Part shown: piece by piece, positions 1 to 8,711 of the stretch
Layout of the letters: each line of letters opens with the position of its first letter
Numbering within the stretch: position 1 is the stretch's first letter
Assembly (NCBI RefSeq): GCF_017313085.1
Contig: NZ_JAFLNF010000002.1
Coordinates: 434,001 to 498,000, forward strand
Direction: 5' to 3'
Length of the DNA: 64,000 bases
DNA from: Roseibium limicola
Lineage (GTDB): Bacteria; Pseudomonadota; Alphaproteobacteria; Rhizobiales; Stappiaceae
Notes under the pieces: model-generated
Told to the model about the DNA's origin: nothing
What the model saw: the letters and a program-made list of their open reading frames with translations, nothing else
The model's database searches: none
Program-made: the position numbers and the translations under genes

Positions 1-398
1 AGACGGTACTCATCACACCGATTCTGATCGCCCTGACCCGTCAGGTCATTGCTGACCTCAATCACGAATATGCAGAGACGTTTCACTCTCTCGGCGTTCC
101 CGCGCACACCGCCATTGCCGCGCTCCTCTGGGATGGGCGCTTTTCACTGCTGACAGTCCTGCTTGCCGGCTTCGGTCGTGCAATTGCAGAAGTTGGCGCA
201 GTGATGATCGTCGGCGGTAACATCAACCATGTCACACGGGTCATGACCACTGCCATTGCCCTGGAGACCTCAAAGGGTGAGCTTGCACTGGCTTTGGCGC
301 TGGGGCTCATTCTGCTCGCGATTGCGCTGGGTGTGAACGCCTTGACCTCGATGATCAATGCCCCGGACGGAAAGCGCTCCCATGTCAGAAGTGCTTGA
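1..398 (+). CDS. tupB: Tungstate ABC transporter permease TupB (5' truncated by window edge)
   Basis: The open frame runs in from the left edge (codons begin at base 3) and gives 131 visible C-terminal residues ending at the TGA at 396-398. It is hydrophobic, with two clear membrane segments, and contains the loop VGGNINHVTRVMTTAI typical of MetI-fold permeases of the tungstate/molybdate-type family. It would form the inner-membrane channel for TupA-bound oxyanion. The ATPase gene overlaps its 3' end and the binding protein follows, which is the main reason for choosing tungstate over other anions. The N-terminal part lies outside the window. Confidence 0.85.
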   Translation, partial: TVLITPILIALTRQVIADLNHEYAETFHSLGVPAHTAIAALLWDGRFSLLTVLLAGFGRAIAEVGAVMIVGGNINHVTRVMTTAIALETSKGELALALALGLILLAIALGVNALTSMINAPDGKRSHVRSA

Positions 399-1167
399 TT
401 TCACGCCCCCAAGGCGCCCTTCACGCAACGCGCACCGGCTTGCGGCTTCGCCCATGCCGCTGCAGGTGCGAGGCTTGTCGCTTGAACTTGAGGGCAAAAG
501 GTTGCTCGATCAGGTCGATCTCACCCTCCTGGACAATGGCATCACCGTCATTCTCGGGCCAAACGGCGCGGGTAAGACGTTGCTGCTCAAATGTCTGCAT
601 GGGCTCTGCCAACCGACGTCCGGCACTGTCTTGTGGCATGTTGACGGACTGGAGCGCCCCCCCGTTCTGGAGGTTCGCAAGGCTCAGGCCCTTGTCCAGC
701 AAAAACCGGTTCTGCTACGGCGTTCCGTTCTGGCCAATCTGAAGTTCGCAGCCAAGTTGCGTTACTCCCCCATTCCACAGGGACTGCTGGAGAACGCACT
801 CGCCCTGGCTCGCCTCGATCACCTGGCCTCCCACGCAGCACGCACCCTGTCTGGTGGCGAACAGCAGCGATTGGCCCTTGCCCGCGCCCTGATCCTCAAG
901 CCCAAAGTCCTGTTTCTGGACGAGCCAGCTGCCAATCTTGATCCGGCATCCACTGTCCTGATCGAAGAAGCGATCCGCGCCGCACAGTCGGCTGGCACCA
1001 AGATCGTCCTGATCACCCACGGCCTGTCCCAGGCCCGTCGACTGGCAGACAACATTGTCTTCCTGCATCGAGGGCGCATTCTGGAGCATTCACCAGCCGA
1101 CAAGTTCTTCAGCGAGCCGGCCACCGTCGAAGCCGAAGCCTATGTTCGCGGGGAGATCGTTCTTTAG
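382..1167 (+). CDS. tupC: Tungstate ABC transporter ATP-binding protein TupC
   Basis: ABC ATPase of 261 residues with Walker A GPNGAGKT, signature LSGGEQQRLALARA and Walker B VLFLDEPAANLDP, followed by the switch histidine in LITHGLSQ. It energises tungstate import from the cytoplasmic face of the TupB channel. I chose ATG 382 because a GGA-type Shine-Dalgarno (ACGGAAAG) precedes it; an in-frame ATG at 358 would add eight residues and has no ribosome site. It overlaps the end of tupB by 17 bases, implying translational coupling. Substrate assignment rests on the neighbouring TupA. Confidence 0.88.
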   Translation: MSEVLDFTPPRRPSRNAHRLAASPMPLQVRGLSLELEGKRLLDQVDLTLLDNGITVILGPNGAGKTLLLKCLHGLCQPTSGTVLWHVDGLERPPVLEVRKAQALVQQKPVLLRRSVLANLKFAAKLRYSPIPQGLLENALALARLDHLASHAARTLSGGEQQRLALARALILKPKVLFLDEPAANLDPASTVLIEEAIRAAQSAGTKIVLITHGLSQARRLADNIVFLHRGRILEHSPADKFFSEPATVEAEAYVRGEIVL

Positions 1168-1251
1168 TCACTCCCGACTGCAGCACGCGAAATTGTAGCC
1201 GGGACACCACCAAAAACACCTCACAACAACCGCCTTAGGGAGATCAACCTT

Positions 1252-2103
1252 ATGAACTTTTTCAATCGTCTTTTGACTGCCGCCACCCTCGGCGCCGGCC
1301 TTGCGACTGCGGGTATTGCCGTCCCTCAGTCCCTTGCTGCCGATCAGTTCATCGTCGTTCAATCCACCACATCGACGCAGAACTCCGGCCTTCTGGATGC
1401 CATCCTGCCGCAGTTTTCTGAAACCTCCGGCATTGAAGTCCGGGTTGTGGCTGTCGGCACCGGTCAGGCGCTGAAGAATGCCGCCAACGGTGATGGCGAT
1501 GTACTGCTGGTTCACGCCAAGCCGGCCGAAGAAAAGTTCATCGCAGACGGCAACGGCGTTGAGCGTTTCGACGTCATGTACAACGACTTTGTTATCGTCG
1601 GGCCGGAAGCCGATCCCGCTGGCATCAAGGGCATGAATGACGCCAAGGCTGCCCTGACCAAGATCGCCGAGAGCAAGGCTTCCTTCGCATCGCGCGGCGA
1701 TGACAGCGGCACCCACAAGAAGGAAAAGGCACTGTGGCAGATGGCCGGCATCACTCCAACCGATGCGTCCGGGTCGTGGTACCGGGAAACAGGGTCTGGC
1801 ATGGGCGCTACACTCAATGTTGCTGCCGGTATGGATGCCTACACGATAACCGACCGGGCCACCTGGCTAGCCTTTGAAAACAAGGCCAATCTGAAGGTCC
1901 TCACCGAAGGCGACGACAATCTTTTCAACCAGTATGGCGTCATTCTGGTCAATCCGGAAAAGCACCCGAACGTCAAAACCGAAGCTGGCCAGGCCTTCAT
2001 CGATTGGCTCACCGGCGAAAACGGACAGAAGGCGATCGCCGCCTACAAGGTTGGTGGCGAACAGCTGTTCTTCCCCAACGCCCAGTCAAGCGCTTCCAAC
2101 TAA
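1252..2103 (+). CDS. tupA: Tungstate ABC transporter substrate-binding protein TupA
   Basis: A 283-residue periplasmic protein with an N-terminal signal peptide (hydrophobic core about residues 5-25, likely cleavage after SLA before ADQ). The mature N-terminus carries the oxyanion-binding motif TTSTQNSGLLDAI characteristic of TupA-type tungstate binders, and later RGDDSGTHKKE and ETGSGMGATL contribute the anion pocket in this family. ATG 1252 has GGGAGA nine bases upstream. It lies 84 bp after tupC, so the order is B-C-A rather than the more usual A-B-C, and a strong terminator follows. Tungsten would serve enzymes such as formate dehydrogenases, none of which is in this window. Confidence 0.9.
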   Translation: MNFFNRLLTAATLGAGLATAGIAVPQSLAADQFIVVQSTTSTQNSGLLDAILPQFSETSGIEVRVVAVGTGQALKNAANGDGDVLLVHAKPAEEKFIADGNGVERFDVMYNDFVIVGPEADPAGIKGMNDAKAALTKIAESKASFASRGDDSGTHKKEKALWQMAGITPTDASGSWYRETGSGMGATLNVAAGMDAYTITDRATWLAFENKANLKVLTEGDDNLFNQYGVILVNPEKHPNVKTEAGQAFIDWLTGENGQKAIAAYKVGGEQLFFPNAQSSASN

Positions 2104-2126
2104 GCGTCACGCAGGCTTGAAACGTA

Positions 2127-2160
2127 AAAGCGCCGCAGGGATCCCTGCGGCGCTTTTTTA
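2127..2160 (+). terminator. Palindromic intrinsic terminator after tupA
   Basis: The 26-base stretch 2129-2154 is a perfect palindrome, flanked by AAAA on the left and TTTTTT on the right. This closes tupA on the plus strand and can also act on the minus strand for the leftward phosphate transporter gene that ends at 2192. Confidence 0.9.
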
Positions 2161-2191
2161 TTTTCTCTGCCAGATTCGAAGCGAGGTGACG

Positions 2192-3685
2192 TCAGCCCAT
2201 GACCACACTGAGCACGGAATAAAGCACGGCGGACAAAACCGCGGAGGCGGGAACCGTGATGATCCAGGCAGCAACGATGGTTGAGAAATGCGCCCGTCGG
2301 ACCAATTTGCGGCGAACCATCTCCTCGCGGTTGCGGTCTGGTCGGGACGGCTTCGGAGCCCGTCCCGTCTTTTGCATCATGTAAGCCTGGCGGCGTTTGG
2401 AATTGGCCGTGTACCACTCACGGAAGAACCCGACACCGAACACGGCACCTACCGCAATATGGGTAGATGATACCGGCAGCCCGAGCCCGGAAGCGACAAT
2501 GACGGTCAAAGCCGCAGACAACGCCACACAGAAAGCCCGCATCGGGTTCAGCTTGGTGATCTGCCCCCCGACCATGGTTATGAGCTTCGGGCCGAAAAGC
2601 AGCAATCCGAAAGAGATGCCAAGCGCGCCTACCGCCATGACCCACAGCGGGATCTGCACGTCGCGCGCAACATCCCCCAGCCCTGCCGTATGCACGATCG
2701 CAGCCAGCGGACCAACCGCATTGGCAACGTCATTGGCCCCATGGGCAAAGGAGAGCAAAGTTGCCGAGGCAATCAGTGGCAGCTTGAAGAGCTTGCGGAG
2801 GGATTGGTTCTTGTTCTCCAGACCACGCGCCTGATAGGCGACCAGTGGACGGGCGATCAGATAGGCCAGGACAGCCACGACCAGCCCGATGATCATCGAC
2901 ATTTCCATGTCGATCTTGATGATCTTTTTCAGGCCCTTGGTCGCCAGATACGCAGAAAAGGCACCTGCCATCACAGCGACAAAAACCGGCACCCAGCGTT
3001 TGGCCGCAGCGATCTTGTCTACGCGATAGATGATGAGAACCTTGATTTGATACAGGAAAAAGGCAGCAATGATGCCGCCTAGCACGGGCGAGATAACCCA
3101 GCTGGCTGCGATTTGCGCCATAGTTCCCCAACTCACCGCAGCAAAGCCCGCAGCCGCAATGCCGGCCCCCATCACCCCGCCAACGATGGCATGTGTTGTG
3201 GAAACCGGAGCCCCGACCCAGGTCGCCAGATTGATCCATAGTGCCGAGGACATCAGCGCTGCCATCATCGCAACGGTGAAGACGGACGGATCGGCCACGG
3301 AAGCGGGATCGATGATCCCCTTGGAGATCGTGCTGACAACGTCGCCCCCCGCCAGCAAGGCCCCTGCACTCTCGGCTATGGCGGCAATCACCAGTGCCGT
3401 CATCATCGTCATCGCGCGCGACCCGACAGCCGGCCCGACGTTGTTTGCAACATCATTGGCGCCAATGTTCAATGCCATGTAGGCACCGATCACGGCGGCG
3501 ACCACAATGACGAAAGCGCCCGGAGTTCCCGAGAAGATGGCCGTTGCAGCAAGGCCGCTGAAAACGATGAAGATTAGGCCGATGCCCGGCGCAACCAGTC
3601 TTTGGCTGAGATTTCCTGTCGCTTCCTCAACAAAACTGAACTTGTCCAGATCCTTGTCGAGAGTCGGCTTGCGATATTGATCCAT
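2192..3685 (-). CDS. pit: Inorganic phosphate transporter, PiT family
   Basis: A 497-residue multispanning membrane protein of the PiT family, which moves phosphate (as metal-phosphate) with protons or cations into the cytoplasm. The two duplicated signature motifs are visible: GANDVANNVGPAVGSRA near residue 75 and AHGANDVANAVGPLA near residue 315, each followed by hydrophobic helices. A charged cytoplasmic tail near residues 425-455 (basic, proline-rich) precedes a final pair of membrane segments. ATG 3685 starts the protein with MDQYRKPTL. It converges on the tupA terminator. Specificity for phosphate is a family inference; sulfate is possible for some relatives. Confidence 0.92.
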   Translation of the reverse strand: MDQYRKPTLDKDLDKFSFVEEATGNLSQRLVAPGIGLIFIVFSGLAATAIFSGTPGAFVIVVAAVIGAYMALNIGANDVANNVGPAVGSRAMTMMTALVIAAIAESAGALLAGGDVVSTISKGIIDPASVADPSVFTVAMMAALMSSALWINLATWVGAPVSTTHAIVGGVMGAGIAAAGFAAVSWGTMAQIAASWVISPVLGGIIAAFFLYQIKVLIIYRVDKIAAAKRWVPVFVAVMAGAFSAYLATKGLKKIIKIDMEMSMIIGLVVAVLAYLIARPLVAYQARGLENKNQSLRKLFKLPLIASATLLSFAHGANDVANAVGPLAAIVHTAGLGDVARDVQIPLWVMAVGALGISFGLLLFGPKLITMVGGQITKLNPMRAFCVALSAALTVIVASGLGLPVSSTHIAVGAVFGVGFFREWYTANSKRRQAYMMQKTGRAPKPSRPDRNREEMVRRKLVRRAHFSTIVAAWIITVPASAVLSAVLYSVLSVVMG

Positions 3686-3782
3686 GGCATCCAGCTCAGT
3701 TCGTTGTCGTGGCCGTCATACAACTGTCACACACGAGGAACCCCTCGCTTAACGAACCGACGGAAAAATGCAATGAGTAGGA

Positions 3783-4328
3783 CTACGCTGAAGCCCTTTG
3801 CGCCTGCATTTCCTCTGAAAATCGGCTCAAAATAGGCTTTGCAGCGTCTTCTTCAATCAGATCAAGCGCCTCGCCGACGCTCAGCCAGCGGATCTCACGC
3901 TCGCCTGCTTCGGGGAAATTTTCCGTCATTTCGACAGCCTCGATGACATAAACCAGCACACTGGTGTCGACTTTCAAACCACCCCCAAAGCCCTTGTGCG
4001 ACTGAAAGCTGTCAAACGGCTGCTTGTCGGTGACACGTCCAATCACTCCGGCTTCCTCGAAGGCTTCGATCAAGGCTGTACGGTGCCCCTTTTTCTTCAT
4101 CATCGGCCAGCCCTTCGGCAAGATCCACCGACGGGTGTCTCGCGTCGTCAGCAACAGAACCTGCAGCTCATCGTCCATCCAGCGATAGCAAAGCGCCCCG
4201 ATCTGCAGCCGATCAGGGATCGTGAAGAGGCTTTTGAATACGCGTTTCAGCTGACGTCCCTTTTTCTTCAGTGTTGGAAGGTCTTTCAAAAGAGACCTTC
4301 TGACGTTTTGCCACCAGGCATCCACCAT
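3783..4328 (-). CDS. Nudix hydrolase
   Basis: A 181-residue protein with an N-terminal basic helix and a central Nudix fold. The Nudix box begins at PKGWP and ends in IEAFEEAGV: the metal-binding glutamates of the EXXEE part are present, but the canonical arginine before them is isoleucine and the upstream glutamate is lysine. The family cleaves nucleoside diphosphates linked to another group; this subgroup resembles diphosphoinositol/diadenosine polyphosphate hydrolases in its GWPMMKK start. The ATG at 4328 is preferred (AGG nine bases upstream) to a TTG nine bases earlier. The nitrilase-family gene lies immediately upstream on the same strand. Confidence 0.82.
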   Translation of the reverse strand: MVDAWWQNVRRSLLKDLPTLKKKGRQLKRVFKSLFTIPDRLQIGALCYRWMDDELQVLLLTTRDTRRWILPKGWPMMKKKGHRTALIEAFEEAGVIGRVTDKQPFDSFQSHKGFGGGLKVDTSVLVYVIEAVEMTENFPEAGEREIRWLSVGEALDLIEEDAAKPILSRFSEEMQAQRASA

Positions 4329-4382
4329 GGTTTGCAACCTTGACAGCTACGCGACAATCTTCCCTAACGGAAGATATTGCCA

Positions 4383-5276
4383 TTAGTCTTCCACAAGGAC
4401 CTGAACGTGATCGGCTTTCCAAGCGCCCGGCCAGACTTCCGCGTCGCCGGATCTCAGCTCCCGAATGATAGTGACCGGCACGGTGGCGAAAAGCACCGGG
4501 CTTTCGCCTGCACATCCATCAGTCGTAGGGGTCTTGGAGCCAACTCCCGTAAAGCCAAGGGGTTCCTCGCACGGCACAAAAAGCGCCGCTCCGGAGACAT
4601 TGGTGTGCATCTGCGTTGTACCGACGGAGGCACCAACAGCGCCGCACACACCGACCGCACACATCAGCTCGACCGCTCGTGCTTTGGCGCAATCGAAAAC
4701 CCGGTGATAGCCCGACAGCTTCTCCGTCATCGAAGGGATAAGCAACAGCTCAATCTTATGTTCAGCCAGCATTACCGACAGCGCCGGCATTTCGACATCA
4801 AGGCAGATCAGTATGGCCGTCTTGATCCCTTCCCACTCGAACACGCGAATCGCTGGTCCCGGAACGAGATTCCAGGTGGTTTCATCCATTTCACCCGGAG
4901 TAAGGCTTAACTTGTCGTGCCGGATTTCCCGCCCGTCAGCTGCATAAAACACTGCCGTGTTGGTCAAGCCGCCTTCACAGACGATCGGCATGGAGCCAAG
5001 CAACAGGGAAACGCCAGTCTCTTCCGGCACAGGCTGCAGAAGAGCCCGAACCTCTTCGCCAACGCTCGCAAGAAACGCCATCTCTTCGGTCGGTTTCAGG
5101 CCTTCAGGTTTGAACGCCAGGCACGCCTCGATTGCAAACTCAGGCAGGACCAGCAGCTTTCCGCCCTCTTCCTTCACCTCCAGCATCTTGGATTTAACGT
5201 GGTTGGCAAACGCTTCCGCGGACCGGGGTGAAAAACCCAGGTTCATCGCCCACAGGGCAATTGGCACATCTGACAT
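4383..5276 (-). CDS. Carbon-nitrogen hydrolase (nitrilase superfamily)
   Basis: A 297-residue cytoplasmic hydrolase of the nitrilase superfamily, which cleaves amide or nitrile bonds. The catalytic triad is in place: Glu in LLVLPEFAIEA, Lys in RHDKLSLTPGE, Cys in AILICLDVEMP. I placed the start at ATG 5276 (MSDVPIALWAMN) since family members begin this way; the frame stays open for another 46 codons with no family similarity. The substrate cannot be named; close relatives are omega-amidases and N-carbamoyl amidohydrolases. It sits between the Nudix gene and a small membrane protein, all leftward. Confidence 0.85.
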   Translation of the reverse strand: MSDVPIALWAMNLGFSPRSAEAFANHVKSKMLEVKEEGGKLLVLPEFAIEACLAFKPEGLKPTEEMAFLASVGEEVRALLQPVPEETGVSLLLGSMPIVCEGGLTNTAVFYAADGREIRHDKLSLTPGEMDETTWNLVPGPAIRVFEWEGIKTAILICLDVEMPALSVMLAEHKIELLLIPSMTEKLSGYHRVFDCAKARAVELMCAVGVCGAVGASVGTTQMHTNVSGAALFVPCEEPLGFTGVGSKTPTTDGCAGESPVLFATVPVTIIRELRSGDAEVWPGAWKADHVQVLVED

Positions 5277-5419
5277 GGCTGGTATCTCGCTAAAAGAATG
5301 AAAGGAGCTGCGCAGTGGAATGACTGCGTCTGGAACCTCTGAGATTAGCGAAATGCGGAAAAGATAAAAGGGCTTAGCGACTTTGAAATGGTCAATCAGC
5401 CGCCTAAAATTCACTCATG

Positions 5420-5626
5420 TCAGGAAAACGAACCCGTCTTGAGCCAGACGATGGCCAGACTGAAAAAGGCTGCGCCAAGTACAAGTGGCACGGCGGCAAT
5501 CGACCCTGCACTCTCCAGCGAGCTCACCCTGGCGCTTGAACGAACCTGACGCAAGCCGATCAAAGCTTTGTCGGTGTGTTCGTCCAGCTCCGCGAAAAGT
5601 GCCTTGAGCTCATCCTGAGCAGCCAT
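5420..5626 (-). CDS. Small predicted membrane protein, function unknown
   Basis: A 68-residue protein with an acidic, helical N-terminal half and one membrane segment near the C-terminus (about residues 42-62, VPLVLGAAFFSLAIVWL). ATG 5626 has the strong ribosome site GGAGG about nine bases upstream, which supports it as a real gene despite its size. It lies between recJ and the nitrilase-family gene on the same strand. No family was recognised. Confidence 0.6.
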   Translation of the reverse strand: MAAQDELKALFAELDEHTDKALIGLRQVRSSARVSSLESAGSIAAVPLVLGAAFFSLAIVWLKTGSFS

Positions 5627-5743
5627 ATCGTTCCCCTCCGGTGATTCCTTCACCGAAGGCAAGGCTAGAAAAAACGCGTTTCGATATGGTTAATGCCTGT
5701 TAATTCCAACAGGGCCACTGAGCTCTCACTCAGACTTCTCGTC

Positions 5744-7564
5744 TCAAATTCGTACTTTTTGCGGGTCGGCAACATCCAGAATGCGCAGCTGCGCCTTGGG
5801 CTGGCCCTGCCAAGTGTCAATGGACAAGGTGCCGGCCACATGCAGACTGCGGCCCCGGTTGTCCAGCAGCATCTTGCCATGCGGCTTGTCTTCCGCCTTG
5901 AAACAGATGGCTTTCAAGGTTGAGCCATCGCCCGCGCCGAGGGTTACCCTCACATGGCCATTCCCAACCACATCGGCAAACTTGACCCGATGCGAGGGAA
6001 ACACGAAGACCGGCTCCGCATGACCAGCGCCATAAGGCCCGGCCTTCTCCAGCAGTTGCAGAAAATCCACAGTGGCGCCCGTCGCCGTCAAGGCGCCATC
6101 AACCTTCAATTCCCGTTTGGACGAAGCCTCCTCAACGTCTGCGGCCAGTGTCTCGTTGAAGAAAGCCGTCAACTCTTCAAGCTTGGCACGTTCCACTGTA
6201 AGGCCTGCGGCCATCGCATGGCCGCCGCCCTTGATCAGAAGCTTCATGTCGACAGCCCGACGCACCACTTTGCCCAGATCTACGCCTTGAATGGAACGTC
6301 CAGATCCGGTTCCCTTGCCGTCTGCATCAAAGGCAATGGCAAAGGCCGGACGGCGATAGGCTTCTTTCAGCCGAGAGGCAATCAGGCCGACGATGCCAGG
6401 ATGCCAATCTTCCGAACCAGTCAAAAGCACTGCTGGGTCGTCCTGATCGATGGAGACAAAGGCCTGCGCATCCGCCTGCAGCAACATCGTGGCTTCCATC
6501 GTCTGACGCTCCTGATTGAGCATGTCGAGACGTTCAGCGATGCCCCGGGCTTCATCCGGTTGGGCGCATGTCAACAGACGTGCACCGAGAGCTGCATCAC
6601 CGATGCGACCTCCCGCATTGATGCGGGGCCCTAGAAGAAAACCAAGATGATAAGGCGCTGGCGGTCCATTCACCCGTGCCACATCAGCCAGCGCGGAAAG
6701 CCCCGGATTGGCCCGTCGCGACATTACATCCAGCCCGCGCATAACATAGGCCCGGTTCAACCCGATCAGCGGAACCACATCGCAGACCGTGCCAAGCGCC
6801 ACCATATCAAGAAGGCTCATCAGGTCCGGCTGCTGGCGATTTTGAAAGACACCACGACGGCGCAGCTCGCGGTTCAGACCCACGAGGAACAGAAAGGTCA
6901 CACCTACAGCCGCCAGATGCCCCTGCCCCGACAGATCATCCTGTCGATTTGGATTGACCAGAGACTGCACATGCGGAAGCTCTTCGCCAACCTGGTGATG
7001 ATCGATGACCACCACGTCCAAACCGATGTGTTTTGCCGTCTCGAAGGCCTCGAAGGAGGTACTTCCGCAATCGACAGTAATGAGAAGTCGCGCCCCCCCT
7101 TCGTATAGAGACTCGATGGCCGGGCCGTTGGGGCCATAGCCTTCAATGATGCGATCCGGAATGTGGATCACCGGGGCAAGACCGACCCAACGCAGGTAAG
7201 TGGCAAGAACGGCGGAGGACGTCGCTCCGTCCACATCATAGTCGCCAAAGATGGCAACTGACGTGCCCGCCTGAACAGCATCGGCGATACGCACCACGGC
7301 CGCATCCATCGCAACCAGGCTGGAGGGGTCGGGCATCAAGGTTTTCAGCGACGGATTGAGAAAGTCCGCCGCCTGCTCAGCCACAACACCACGCGCCGCC
7401 ATTACCCGCGCCAGCACATCCGGCAGACCGTCACGCTGCGCAATGGTCATGGCAGCCAGAGCCTGCGCCTCAGTGAGACGCTCTCGCCATGCGTTGTCAT
7501 TGGCGGATCGGGCCACACCCAAAACCAGCCGACCCGCCTCCGCGGAGGATATGGGGAAAATCAT
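5744..7564 (-). CDS. recJ: Single-stranded-DNA-specific exonuclease RecJ
   Basis: A 606-residue 5'-3' single-strand DNA exonuclease acting in RecF recombination, mismatch repair and base-excision repair. The DHH phosphoesterase core is clear: motif I FGDYDVDGATS near residue 100, the TVDCGST segment, motif III VVIDHHQVGE near residue 185, then the DHHA1 domain with the GGGHAMAAGL motif near residue 435. A C-terminal OB-like domain ends with the IRILDVADP region. It closes a leftward run of alaC-like, hom and glpX genes, an order often seen in alphaproteobacteria. Confidence 0.95.
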   Translation of the reverse strand: MIFPISSAEAGRLVLGVARSANDNAWRERLTEAQALAAMTIAQRDGLPDVLARVMAARGVVAEQAADFLNPSLKTLMPDPSSLVAMDAAVVRIADAVQAGTSVAIFGDYDVDGATSSAVLATYLRWVGLAPVIHIPDRIIEGYGPNGPAIESLYEGGARLLITVDCGSTSFEAFETAKHIGLDVVVIDHHQVGEELPHVQSLVNPNRQDDLSGQGHLAAVGVTFLFLVGLNRELRRRGVFQNRQQPDLMSLLDMVALGTVCDVVPLIGLNRAYVMRGLDVMSRRANPGLSALADVARVNGPPAPYHLGFLLGPRINAGGRIGDAALGARLLTCAQPDEARGIAERLDMLNQERQTMEATMLLQADAQAFVSIDQDDPAVLLTGSEDWHPGIVGLIASRLKEAYRRPAFAIAFDADGKGTGSGRSIQGVDLGKVVRRAVDMKLLIKGGGHAMAAGLTVERAKLEELTAFFNETLAADVEEASSKRELKVDGALTATGATVDFLQLLEKAGPYGAGHAEPVFVFPSHRVKFADVVGNGHVRVTLGAGDGSTLKAICFKAEDKPHGKMLLDNRGRSLHVAGTLSIDTWQGQPKAQLRILDVADPQKVRI

Positions 7565-7669
7565 GAGGTCCTCGAGACGGGAGCGCTTGGGAAGCGTCGC
7601 ATTCGCTATAGTGTCCTCAAACGTACACGAGCACGACGGAGCAATGTCCGACGCGTCTTTCCTCGAAAC

Positions 7670-8665
7670 TCAATCCAGGTGAAACTTGTCCAGCTGGCTA
7701 TGCTTGGCCTTGATATAGCGCACCGTCCCGGTCGACGAACGCATCACCAACGTGTGGGTCGTGATGTCGGTCCGCCCGAACTTCACGCCCTGAAGCAGGT
7801 TGCCGTCCGTCACCCCTGTGGCTGCAAACAACACATCAGGACCGGCCATGTCTTCCAGCGTGTACTTCTTCTTGATGTCCTCAATGCCCATGCGATAGGC
7901 ACGTTCCACCTGCTCCTCGCGGGTGATCACCAGACGCGTCTGCATCTGGCCACCAATGCACCGCAGCGCAGCCGCTGCCAGAACGCCTTCGGGGGCACCG
8001 CCGATACCAACATAGAGGTCAATCCCGGTTTCTTCCGGATCCGTGCAGTGAATGACGCCTGCCACATCCCCGTCGCCGATCAGTCGGATCGCCGCGCCGG
8101 TGGCACGAATATCCTCGATCAGTCGCGCATGACGCGGGCGGTCCAAGACACATGCGGTGATCTCGCGAACCTTGACGCCCTTCTCCTTGGCAATCGCAGC
8201 AATGTTTGCAGCAATCGGCGCGTCGAGATCGATCAGGCCAGCGGGATAACCCGGCCCAATCGCGATCTTGTCCATGTAGCTGTCCGGCGCATTCAGCAGG
8301 TCACCTTCAGGCGCAAGGGCGATAACGGCCAGAGAGTTCGGCAAGTTCTTGGCGCAAACAGTGGTGCCTTCCAGCGGGTCCAGCGCGATATCCACCTTTG
8401 GCCCATTCTTGTTGCCCACCGCCTCACCAATGTAGAGCATCGGTGCTTCGTCGCGCTCGCCTTCACCGATCACCACGGTACCGTCGATCGGCAAACGATT
8501 GAGCTCTCGGCGCATGGCATCCACAGCGGCCTGATCGGCAGCCATTTCGTCGCCGTGTCCGCGCAAACGAGCAGCCGATACCGCTGCTCTCTCCGCCACA
8601 CGCACCAATTCCAGTGTCAGGATACGATCCAGAACGCTGGAAGCAGCTACATCATTCTTCGCCAT
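7670..8665 (-). CDS. glpX: Class II fructose-1,6-bisphosphatase GlpX
   Basis: A 331-residue lithium-sensitive-type phosphatase converting fructose-1,6-bisphosphate to fructose-6-phosphate in gluconeogenesis. Metal and phosphate motifs seen are VVIGEGERDEAPML, VDIALDPLEGTTVCA, and GIGGAPEGVLAAAAL. The ATG at 8665 (MAKNDVAASS) is preceded by GGAGA at good spacing, so 14 upstream in-frame codons are excluded. It lies 46 bases downstream of hom and 105 upstream of recJ on the same strand, and is probably cotranscribed with them. Confidence 0.94.
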   Translation of the reverse strand: MAKNDVAASSVLDRILTLELVRVAERAAVSAARLRGHGDEMAADQAAVDAMRRELNRLPIDGTVVIGEGERDEAPMLYIGEAVGNKNGPKVDIALDPLEGTTVCAKNLPNSLAVIALAPEGDLLNAPDSYMDKIAIGPGYPAGLIDLDAPIAANIAAIAKEKGVKVREITACVLDRPRHARLIEDIRATGAAIRLIGDGDVAGVIHCTDPEETGIDLYVGIGGAPEGVLAAAALRCIGGQMQTRLVITREEQVERAYRMGIEDIKKKYTLEDMAGPDVLFAATGVTDGNLLQGVKFGRTDITTHTLVMRSSTGTVRYIKAKHSQLDKFHLD

Positions 8666-8711
8666 AAACGTCTCCACACTCTTTGGGCCCGCTCCCGCCA
8701 GACCCAAAGGC

